From: a bacterium
GTDB taxonomy: Bacteria > Sumerlaeota > Sumerlaeia > MVZB01
Reading direction: 5' to 3'
Assembly (NCBI GenBank): GCA_023480605.1
Contig: JAMCWS010000324.1
Coordinates: 1-6,580, forward strand
DNA: 6,580 nucleotides
Shown here: piece after piece, positions 1 to 4,503 of the stretch
Numbering within the stretch: the first letter of the stretch is position 1
Layout of the letters: each line of letters opens with the position of its first letter
Notes under the pieces: generated by a model
Told to the model about the DNA's origin: nothing
Database searches by the model: none
What the model saw: only the letters and a program-made list of their open reading frames with translations
Position numbers and translations under genes: made by a program

Positions 1-1053
1 GGCGATCGCCTTGCCGATTTTTTCGTGGGCCGGGGCGTTGGGGTGGCCGTCGGCGAGGCGATAGCGGCCGGGCGGCGTGCCCATGAAGTCGGGTAGCAGG
101 TCCAGGGTCGGGATTTTCAGATCGCGCCCCCAGCCGCGGACGGTTTCGTCGATGGACGCGTAAGGGTAGTTGCGATCGAAGGGAAAAAAGAAGTCGGGCA
201 GGATGACGAGCAGCAGCGGGATGCCGCGCCGGCGGCAGAGGGCGGCCGCGTCGGCCAGGGCCGCGCGCGCGTCGCGCCACTTGGGACTGCCCGGCGCGAA
301 GCCCTTCAGGTATGCGAAGTCGTGGTAGCTTTTGTGGATCGTAAAAAAAAACGGCCGGCCCAGCAGCGGCCCGAAGATACGCGCATTCAGGATCTCCCCC
401 ACCCGTTCGGGCAGCCAGAGGCGGCAATGAGCATAAAGCAGGCGCGGTGGGATCGGGATGTTCAGCGACCCGGCCATCGGCTCGGCGTCGTTCATGACGT
501 AGGTCAGCACGACGGCGTCGGGCCGGTACCGCGGAATAAGGTCGGCCAGCAGGTCGCACTGCTGGCGCGTGTTGTAGCCGGGGACGGCGGCGTTCATGAC
601 CTCGGCGCGCGTCGTCGGCGCGTCCGAGTTAAGAATGCGTTCGACGACGGCCGGGAAGGGCGGCTGCCCTTCGGAGAGCCCCCAGCCGAAGGCATAGGAG
701 TCGCCCAGAAAGATGATCCGGCGCACGCCGGGGCGCTTGGAACTCAGCGTCCGTCCGCGGAAATCCTGCGCGTTAATGGCGTAAGTCCAGGTGGTCGGCG
801 AGTCCTCCGCGAGCCGGTTGAACCCGCGCGCGCCCGGCCGCATCCGGTAGACTTCCGGTCCATCCACCAATTGCCAGAACTTGTGCGTGTAGTGGGCGCG
901 CTGATACGAATACTTGGCGTTGGTGTAGATCCGGTAGGCGGTCTCGGCCAGCCCCAGCCCCACCACCAGCGCCCCCGCCAGGAGCAACAATTTCGGCCAG
1001 AGCTTGCGGGTCCATCGAGGCTGGGGGCTGGAGGCTGGAGGCCGGAGATTCAT
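1..1053 (-). CDS. Membrane-anchored SGNH/GDSL-family hydrolase or acyltransferase-like protein (3'-truncated by window edge)
   Basis: An open frame of 351 codons runs from the ATG at 1053 to the window edge without a stop. A basic N-terminus (R13, R16, K17) precedes one hydrophobic segment at about residues 18-36, so the protein is probably anchored in the inner membrane with its catalytic domain outside. SGNH blocks are visible in order: block I FLGDSYAFGWG with nucleophile S119; block II around G159 in AAVPGYNTRQ; block III YVMND with N188; block V DGHPN with D335 and H337, the expected acid and base. All four catalytic-type residues are present, so it looks active. Such anchored SGNH proteins commonly add or remove acyl groups on glycans or lipids; the substrate here cannot be told. 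Only a short C-terminal tail seems to be missing. The start is uncertain: codons 3-12 lie in a heptamer repeat and the upstream ribosome-binding match is weak, but no ATG follows before M71. It lies 214 bp downstream of serS on the same strand. Confidence 0.8.
   Translation of the reverse strand, partial: MNLRPPASSPQPRWTRKLWPKLLLLAGALVVGLGLAETAYRIYTNAKYSYQRAHYTHKFWQLVDGPEVYRMRPGARGFNRLAEDSPTTWTYAINAQDFRGRTLSSKRPGVRRIIFLGDSYAFGWGLSEGQPPFPAVVERILNSDAPTTRAEVMNAAVPGYNTRQQCDLLADLIPRYRPDAVVLTYVMNDAEPMAGSLNIPIPPRLLYAHCRLWLPERVGEILNARIFGPLLGRPFFFTIHKSYHDFAYLKGFAPGSPKWRDARAALADAAALCRRRGIPLLLVILPDFFFPFDRNYPYASIDETVRGWGRDLKIPTLDLLPDFMGTPPGRYRLADGHPNAPAHEKIGKAIA
1019..1046. repeat. Heptamer tandem repeat (GGCTGGA-like, 4 units)
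   Basis: Four consecutive 7-nt units read GGCTGGG, GGCTGGA, GGCTGGA and GGCCGGA on the plus strand. The array overlaps the 5' end of the SGNH-like gene and encodes its low-complexity residues 3-12 (RPPASSPQPR). A related heptamer array lies in the opposite orientation at 1244-1267, so the two form the outer arms of a larger inverted structure. Confidence 0.8.
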
Positions 1054-1088
1054 AGTCCGTTTACGTTTTATATCGTCCCTGTGATTTC

Positions 1089-1214
1089 GTTATCGTGATC
1101 GTGATCGTGATCGTGATCGTGATCGTAATCGATTTTCAAACTGTAAGCGTAATGCCGACGGGAATCTGAAAAACAACCGATTACGATCACGATCACGATC
1201 ACGATCACGATAAC
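1089..1214. repeat. Inverted repeat built from tandem GTGATC hexamers
   Basis: The left arm (1089-1131) is GTTATC, then five perfect GTGATC units, then GTAATC and G. The right arm (1178-1214) is its reverse complement with four units instead of five. Thirty-seven bases can pair, with one hexamer bulged and a 46-nt spacer (1132-1177). In RNA from either strand this would be a very long hairpin. On the minus strand it would lie in the serS-to-SGNH spacer, ending 35 nt before the SGNH start codon. Every unit carries a GATC site, giving nine regularly spaced sites. No U-tract follows on the minus strand, so it is not a classical terminator. Its function is unknown. Confidence 0.9.
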
Positions 1215-1243
1215 TAAAAATCCCTTCGGTTTTCACTCCTCCA

Positions 1244-1267
1244 GCCTGAAGCCTGACGCCTGAAGCC
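1244..1267. repeat. Heptamer tandem repeat (GCCTGAA-like, 3 units) abutting the serS stop codon
   Basis: Three 7-nt units (GCCTGAA, GCCTGAC, GCCTGAA) plus a trailing GCC end directly at the serS stop codon (1268-1270 on the minus strand). CTCCA just before it gives CTCCAGCC, the reverse complement of the GGCTGGAG core at 1019-1046. The two arrays therefore look like oppositely oriented, diverged members of one repeat family. Confidence 0.75.
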
Positions 1268-2542
1268 TTATTTAATCACCTCGCACCCCATAAAGGGCCG
1301 GAGCACTTCGGGCACGACGATTGTGCCGTCCTTCTGCTGGTAGGTTTCGAGGAGGGCGATGACCGTGCGCGGCAGGGCCAGGCCCGAGCCGTTTAGCGTG
1401 TGCAGGAAGGCCGGTTTCTCTTTCGCGCCGGGCCGGTATCGGATGCCGGCGCGCCGCGCTTGGAAATCCTCGAAGTTCGAGCATGAGCTGACCTCGAGCC
1501 AGCGGTCCATGCCGGGCGCCCAGACTTCCAGGTCGTAGCACTTGGCCGCGGCGAAGCTGATGTCCGCCGAGCAGAGTAACACGGTGCGATAGGCCAGCCC
1601 CAGCCGTTCGAGCAGCGTCTGCGCCTGCCGCAAGAGCCGCTCGTGCTCGTCGTAGCTGGCCTCGGGGCGCACGAACTTGACGATCTCGACCTTGTCGAAC
1701 TGGTGGACGCGCGTGATGCCGCGCACTTCCTTGCCGTAGCTGCCCGCCTCCTTGCGGAAGCAGGGGGTGAAGGCGCAGTGGTAGATCGGCAGGCGTTCGC
1801 CTTCGATGATCTCGCCCGCGTAAAGGTTGGTCACCGGCACCTCGGCCGTCGGGATGAGCCAGAAGTCTTCACCCTCGACGCGATACATGTCGTCGGCCAT
1901 CTTGGGGAGTTGCCCGGTGCCCGTCATCGTCGGCGAGTTGACCAGGTGGGGCGGCAGAACCTCGACGCAGCCGAACTCGCGCACGTGGACGTCGATAAAC
2001 CAGTTGATGAGGGCGCGCTCCAGGCGCGCGCCCGCCCCACGCAGCACATAAAAGCCCGAGCCGGCGATCTTCGTCGCGCGCGGCAAGTCGAGGATTCCCA
2101 GCGTTTCGCCCAGTTCCCAGTGCGGCTTGGGCGTGAAGGCGAACGCCGGCTTTTCGCCCCAGTGGCCGACGACCTGGTTGTCTTCCTCGCCGCGTCCCAC
2201 CGGCGTGGTGGCGTGGGGCGGATTGGGCACGGTCAGGGCCAGGGCCTCGAAATCGGCATTCACCGCGCGCTGGGCTTCCTCGGCCGCGGCGATCTCCTCG
2301 CCCAGGCGGCGCACGGCGGCCTTGGCCGCTTCGGCGTCCTCGCCGGCCTTGATTTTTTGGCCGATGGACTTGCTGGCCGTGTTGCGCTCGGTGTTGAGGT
2401 CGTTGATCCGGCGGGTCAGATCGCGCCGTTTTTGGTCCAGTTCGATCAGGCGGTCCAGATCGACCGTGGCCCGTTTGGCGGCGCAGGCCTCGCGCAGGTG
2501 TGCTTCGTTTTCGCGCAGCAGTCGGATGTCGAACATGACCAT
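1268..2542 (-). CDS. serS: Seryl-tRNA synthetase
   Basis: This class II aminoacyl-tRNA synthetase activates serine with ATP and charges tRNA-Ser (and tRNA-Sec where present) in the cytoplasm. From the ATG at 2542 it is 424 residues, close to the 430 of the E. coli enzyme. The N-terminus MVMFDIRLLREN matches the family. A charged helical stretch at about 28-105 is the tRNA-binding coiled-coil arm. The catalytic core shows TAEVP at 232-236, motif 2 from FRKEAG (262-267) to RVHQFDKVE (278-286), the SSCSNFEDFQARR segment (352-364), and motif 3 GSGLALPRT (385-393) running into ETYQQKDG. The frame continues 15 codons upstream, but homology and the GAAGGGA ribosome-binding site at 2547-2553 place the start at 2542, or at the second ATG (2536). 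It is divergent from rpsL. A weak promoter candidate on the minus strand is TCGACA (2627-2632), 17 bp, then AAC/TTA-type TAAGTT (2604-2609). No T-box leader is evident. Confidence 0.97.
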   Translation of the reverse strand: MVMFDIRLLRENEAHLREACAAKRATVDLDRLIELDQKRRDLTRRINDLNTERNTASKSIGQKIKAGEDAEAAKAAVRRLGEEIAAAEEAQRAVNADFEALALTVPNPPHATTPVGRGEEDNQVVGHWGEKPAFAFTPKPHWELGETLGILDLPRATKIAGSGFYVLRGAGARLERALINWFIDVHVREFGCVEVLPPHLVNSPTMTGTGQLPKMADDMYRVEGEDFWLIPTAEVPVTNLYAGEIIEGERLPIYHCAFTPCFRKEAGSYGKEVRGITRVHQFDKVEIVKFVRPEASYDEHERLLRQAQTLLERLGLAYRTVLLCSADISFAAAKCYDLEVWAPGMDRWLEVSSCSNFEDFQARRAGIRYRPGAKEKPAFLHTLNGSGLALPRTVIALLETYQQKDGTIVVPEVLRPFMGCEVIK

Positions 2543-2546
2543 CAAA

Positions 2547-2553
2547 TCCCTTC
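2547..2553 (-). promoter_or_regulatory. serS ribosome-binding site
   Basis: GAAGGGA on the minus strand lies 4-5 nt before the ATG at 2542 and about 11 nt before the ATG at 2536. It excludes the longer frame starting at 2587, whose extra residues are an Ala/Arg-rich stretch absent from the family. Spacing favours 2542; alignment with the family start M-(L/F)-D-I also allows 2536. Confidence 0.6.
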
Positions 2554-2667
2554 GGCGGGCGGCCCCTCGAGCCGCATGGTGTGCCAAGCCCCCAATCTAC
2601 CGCAACTTAGCATTTCGTCCGATTCTTGTCGACAGCTACCTCGCCGCCCCGCAACCCATCGCGCGTA

Positions 2668-2703
2668 TTCTCGTGCTCGTTCTTGTGATCGTGATTGTAA
2701 TTA
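2668..2703. repeat. Degenerate hexamer repeat (TNNTYG phase, 6 units)
   Basis: Six consecutive hexamers read TTCTCG, TGCTCG, TTCTTG, TGATCG, TGATTG and TAATTA. The central units contain GTGATC/GTGATT and the array ends GTAATT, as in the 1089-1131 array, which ends GTAATC. It looks like a decayed or variant member of the same hexamer family, here single-armed and upstream of serS. Confidence 0.6.
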
Positions 2704-2735
2704 AAGCCATCGCGCTCATTGAACCACTTCAGCTC

Positions 2736-2762
2736 TTGACATTGGGAATTCATGGATATGAT
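2736..2762 (+). promoter_or_regulatory. Possible upstream promoter for rpsL (P1)
   Basis: A perfect -35 TTGACA (2736-2741) is followed after 15 bp by TATGAT (2757-2762), one mismatch from the sigma-70 -10 consensus. The spacer is shorter than the preferred 17 bp, so the element is weaker than P2 or may be fortuitous. Confidence 0.4.
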
Positions 2763-2809
2763 GAATGATCGAGGCTCCGTTCGCCCGTTCGCCAGGCGCT
2801 TTTTTCGTC

Positions 2810-2838
2810 TTGACTTATGCCCCGATCCTCCTTTTAAT
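2810..2838 (+). promoter_or_regulatory. Main promoter candidate for rpsL-rpsG (P2)
   Basis: TTGACT (2810-2815) and TTTAAT (2833-2838) are separated by exactly 17 bp, and each hexamer has one mismatch to the sigma-70 consensus. Transcription would start near 2845, giving a leader of about 118 nt before the rpsL start. A strong housekeeping promoter is expected here. Confidence 0.65.
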
Positions 2839-2850
2839 AGATCCTTTTGT

Positions 2851-2928
2851 GGGCACCCGTGGACTGACTGAGATTCGTCCGTGCCCGCCCCGGGATGCGG
2901 CCCCGGTTCTGGAACGGTTCCCCGGGGC
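2851..2928 (+). promoter_or_regulatory. Structured 5' leader of the rpsL transcript
   Basis: Two stem-loops can form downstream of P2. In the first, GGGCAC (2851-2856) pairs with GTGCCC (2881-2886), extended inside by GGAC (2861-2864) with GTCC (2877-2880). In the second, GCCCCGG (2900-2906) pairs with CCGGGGC (2922-2928). No U-tract follows, so these are not intrinsic terminators. They could serve leader-mediated control of the ribosomal protein operon, which is inference. Confidence 0.4.
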
Positions 2929-2962
2929 ATTGAATTCACAAGTGGAAAGCAGGCTTATTAGA

Positions 2963-3334
2963 ATGCCGACGATCAATCAACTCGTCCGCAAGTCGCGCGC
3001 CCAGGTCGTCAAAAAGAACAAGGTTCCGGCCCTGCAGGCATGCCCCGAAAAACGCGGCGTGTGCACCCGCGTCTACACGGCAACACCCAAGAAGCCCAAT
3101 TCGGCCCTGCGCAAGGTGGCTCGCGTGCGCCTTACCAACGGCCAGGAAGTCACCGCCTACATTCCCGGCGAAGGCCACAATCTCCAGGAACACTCGATCG
3201 TGTTGATTCGCGGCGGCCGCGTGAAGGATCTGCCCGGCATCCGTTACCACATCATCCGTGGCGTGCTCGACACCCAGGGGGTGGCCAACCGCAAAAAGAG
3301 CCGGTCGAAATACGGCGCCAAGCGGCCCAAGTAA
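2963..3334 (+). CDS. rpsL: 30S ribosomal protein S12
   Basis: S12 lies at the 30S decoding centre and contributes to codon-anticodon proofreading. The product is 123 residues, the normal length, and begins MPTINQLVRKSR as the family does. Signature segments include CPEKRGVCTRVYT (27-39), TPKKPNSALRK (41-51) and RGGRVKDLPGIRYH (83-96). Lysines 43 and 88, the classic sites of streptomycin-resistance changes, are wild type; D89 is the residue that is methylthiolated in some bacteria. The ATG at 2963 is chosen over the open upstream frame because conservation begins exactly there; the ribosome-binding match is modest (AGG at 2951-2953, spacing 9). It is the first gene of a unit with rpsG, 84 nt apart, probably driven by the promoter at 2810-2838. 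Confidence 0.98.
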   Translation: MPTINQLVRKSRAQVVKKNKVPALQACPEKRGVCTRVYTATPKKPNSALRKVARVRLTNGQEVTAYIPGEGHNLQEHSIVLIRGGRVKDLPGIRYHIIRGVLDTQGVANRKKSRSKYGAKRPK

Positions 3335-3335
3335 A

Positions 3336-3368
3336 GTCGGTCCGGCGGCTTCGGCGCGAGCGGCCGAC
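3336..3368 (+). promoter_or_regulatory. Hairpin in the rpsL-rpsG spacer
   Basis: GTCGGTC (3336-3342) can pair with GGCCGAC (3362-3368), including one G-U pair, directly after the rpsL stop. In E. coli, S7 represses its own operon by binding the rpsL-rpsG intercistronic RNA. This hairpin is in the right place for a comparable site, but I cannot show the S7-binding signature. Confidence 0.3.
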
Positions 3369-3418
3369 GTCCCGGTCCAATCCCATAACGCAACGGTCTA
3401 GCGCAAGAGGATCGATTC

Positions 3419-3898
3419 ATGAGTCGCAAGAAAAAAGGCAGCCTGGTCCGGGAGATCAAGCCCGACCGTCGGCTCAACAGCGAACTGGTCACCAAGTTCG
3501 TCAACTGCCTGATGCATTCGGGCAAGAAAAGCACCGCCGAGCGGATTTTCTACGGCGCCATCGACAAGATGATCAGCCGCCTCAAGCAGGAGACCGCGCC
3601 GCTCGAAGCCTTCGCCCAGGCCTTGGAAAACGTCAAGCCCGTCGTCGAAGTCAAGAGCCGGCGCGTCGGCGGCGCCAACTATCAGGTGCCGATCGAAGTC
3701 CGCCCTGAACGGCGCCAGGCGCTGGCGATCCGCTGGATTCTCGACGCCGCGCGCGGCCGCGGCGAAAAGTACATGGAAGACCGCCTGGCCAACGAACTGG
3801 CCGACGCCTTCAACAAAACCGGCGTCGCCATCAAGAAACGCGAAGATGTCCACCGCATGGCCGAAGCCAACAAGGCCTTCGCGCACTACCGGTGGTAA
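3419..3898 (+). CDS. rpsG: 30S ribosomal protein S7
   Basis: S7 nucleates assembly of the 30S head by binding the 3' domain of 16S rRNA and lies near the E site. The protein is 159 residues against the usual 155-157. Family segments are clear: KKKGSLVREIKPDRRLNSELV near the N-terminus (about residues 4-24), FVNCLMHSGKKSTAERIFYG (27-46), ENVKPVVEVKSRRVGGANYQ (70-89) with VPIEVRPERRQALAIRW following, and the typical end KKREDVHRMAEANKAF followed by AHYRW. The ATG at 3419 has a good ribosome-binding site, AGAGGA (3406-3411), with 7-nt spacing. It is cotranscribed with rpsL by position, and a strong terminator begins about 35 nt after its stop. fusA, which often follows directly, starts 605 nt later. 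Confidence 0.98.
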   Translation: MSRKKKGSLVREIKPDRRLNSELVTKFVNCLMHSGKKSTAERIFYGAIDKMISRLKQETAPLEAFAQALENVKPVVEVKSRRVGGANYQVPIEVRPERRQALAIRWILDAARGRGEKYMEDRLANELADAFNKTGVAIKKREDVHRMAEANKAFAHYRW

Positions 3899-3900
3899 AA

Positions 3901-3925
3901 CCCGCCCGGTGAATTAAACGGCGGG
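3901..3925 (+). other. Stem-loop just after rpsG
   Basis: CCCGCC (3901-3906) is complementary to GGCGGG (3920-3925) with a 13-nt loop. It lies between the rpsG stop and the terminator and may protect the 3' end or be a fortuitous GC pairing. Confidence 0.4.
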
Positions 3926-3932
3926 CATTCGC

Positions 3933-3959
3933 AAGGGCCGGCGCGTCCGGCCCTTTTTT
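3933..3959 (+). terminator. Rho-independent terminator of rpsL-rpsG
   Basis: AAGGGCCGG (3933-3941) pairs perfectly with CCGGCCCTT (3947-3955) around a 5-nt loop, and a run of six T occupies 3954-3959. This is a textbook intrinsic terminator and closes the rpsL-rpsG transcript before fusA. Confidence 0.93.
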
Positions 3960-4164
3960 CGTCCACCGATTCATCGCATGCCGTTTGACAAACCGGATCG
4001 CCGTTCCGCCGCCGGAATGCGCCAATCCGCCCGCCGGACGGACCGCCGCCAAATTTCCGGTCATATCCGGCCCCTGATTCCGTTTTCTACGCGCCCGCAG
4101 GGCCTTTTCGTGCCCCAATCTCCGGTCTGCCTTGCCGCTTTTCAAAGTCCATCCTCTTTGATTT

Positions 4165-4193
4165 GCAAACCAGCCCGGCATCTGGTAATCTAT
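4165..4193 (+). promoter_or_regulatory. Extended -10 promoter candidate upstream of fusA
   Basis: TTGCAA (4165-4170) and TAATCT (4188-4193) are 17 bp apart, and TGG directly before the -10 gives the TGN extension. Transcription would begin near 4200 and reach fusA with a leader of about 300 nt, or serve the doubtful small frame at 4239-4454. Confidence 0.4.
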
Positions 4194-4274
4194 GGAAGCG
4201 TGTGTCCGTCTCCTGCCCGTGCGGCGCGGAGGATCGCGATGATTATTTTAAGAACACCGGTTGAATTCATCGAC

Positions 4275-4298
4275 GAGACGCCGAGACGCGGAGACGCG
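4275..4298. repeat. 8-nt tandem repeat (GAGACGCG, 3 units)
   Basis: GAGACGCC, GAGACGCG and GAGACGCG lie head to tail, followed by GAGGG. It resembles the GAGACGCGGAGACGCAGAG-like interspersed repeats I recall from intergenic DNA of varied bacteria; that comparison is from memory. Confidence 0.7.
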
Positions 4299-4421
4299 GA
4301 GGGAATTGTCGTAAACCGCATGAGGAGCCACGAGTCGAGACGAAATGCATGGGCATACCCGGCCTTGGGAACGATATGCCATTTACCCGATAGGTGGGAT
4401 AGCCTCCATCGATTGAATGGT

Positions 4422-4451
4422 ATTTCGTGTGTTTTCGCGTGTTTTCGTGGC
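4422..4451. repeat. 10-nt tandem repeat (TTTTCGCGTG-like, 3 units)
   Basis: Three 10-nt units, ATTTCGTGTG, TTTTCGCGTG and TTTTCGTGGC, end about 50 bp before the fusA start codon. The array is unrelated in sequence to the 8-nt repeat 120 bp upstream but similarly short and imperfect. Confidence 0.65.
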
Positions 4452-4473
4452 TAATTTCTTTTTTCTGGATTTA

Positions 4474-4495
4474 CATACAATGTATGACACAAGGA
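4474..4495 (+). promoter_or_regulatory. Probable fusA -10 within a palindrome, and fusA ribosome-binding site
   Basis: TACAAT (4476-4481) is one mismatch from the -10 consensus, but no good -35 lies 15-19 bp upstream. It sits in a perfect palindrome: CATACA (4474-4479), a central A, and TGTATG (4481-4486), which could be an operator. AAGGA at 4491-4495, 8 nt before the ATG at 4504, is the fusA ribosome-binding site and fixes that start. The site assignment is good for the ribosome-binding site and moderate for the promoter. Confidence 0.5.
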
Positions 4496-4503
4496 TAAAC
4501 AAC

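Larger units (their letters stand above)
2543..2962. other. Divergent serS/rpsL intergenic region
   Basis: I see no convincing gene in these 420 bases. The region holds the serS ribosome-binding site and upstream DNA, a degenerate hexamer repeat (2668-2703), two tandem plus-strand promoter-like elements (2736-2762 and 2810-2838) and a foldable rpsL leader (2851-2928). The rpsL frame stays open upstream to 2765, but those 66 extra residues are unlike S12 and cross the stronger promoter, so they are read as untranslated. Confidence 0.7.
3960..4503. other. Intergenic region between rpsG terminator and fusA
   Basis: About 540 bases hold no gene I can support. They contain an extended -10 promoter candidate (4165-4193), an 8-nt tandem repeat (4275-4298), a hairpin in which GGCATA (4352-4357) pairs with TATGCC (4375-4380) and CCC (4358-4360) with GGG (4367-4369), a 10-nt tandem repeat (4422-4451) and a palindrome over the probable fusA -10 (4474-4486). 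A 71-codon frame (4239-4454) has a good ribosome-binding site, but it reads through both repeats and resembles nothing I know. DNA near fusA is visibly more AT-rich than the coding DNA. Confidence 0.65.

Noticed and set aside
322..1098. 258-residue plus-strand open frame opposite the SGNH-like gene
   Set aside because: The minus-strand frame has ordered SGNH blocks and a membrane anchor, while this one is Arg/Pro/Gly-rich and runs into the hexamer repeat.
1068..1208. 46-codon minus-strand frame starting GTG through the hexamer hairpin, encoding Val-Ile repeats and then Asp-His repeats
   Set aside because: The Val-Ile and Asp-His tracts follow automatically from translating GTGATC and its complement. 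The ribosome-binding-like AAGGG is 13 nt from the GTG and nothing else supports translation.
1218..1229. 12-nt match (CCGAAGGGATTT on the minus strand) to the serS ribosome-binding region at 2544-2555
   Set aside because: A rough estimate gives a few chance 12-nt matches in a window this size when both strands are compared, so it is not evidence of duplication.
1089..1267. CRISPR array
   Set aside because: The repeat units are 6-7 nt with no spacers between them, which is not CRISPR architecture, and no cas gene is present.
1643..2704. 353-residue plus-strand open frame opposite serS
   Set aside because: It is the antisense shadow of serS; the minus-strand frame contains all SerRS motifs.
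2607..2939. 110-residue minus-strand frame upstream of serS
   Set aside because: It spans the repeat and promoter region, has no recognisable motif and no convincing ribosome-binding site.
2765..2962. 66-residue N-terminal extension of S12
   Set aside because: S12 conservation begins exactly at the ATG at 2963 and the extension would cross the best promoter; it is an open leader, not protein.
3960..4503. Possible tRNA or other known structured RNA in the rpsG-fusA gap
   Set aside because: No tRNA T-loop or acceptor-stem pattern and no riboswitch core was recognised; only short isolated hairpins are visible.
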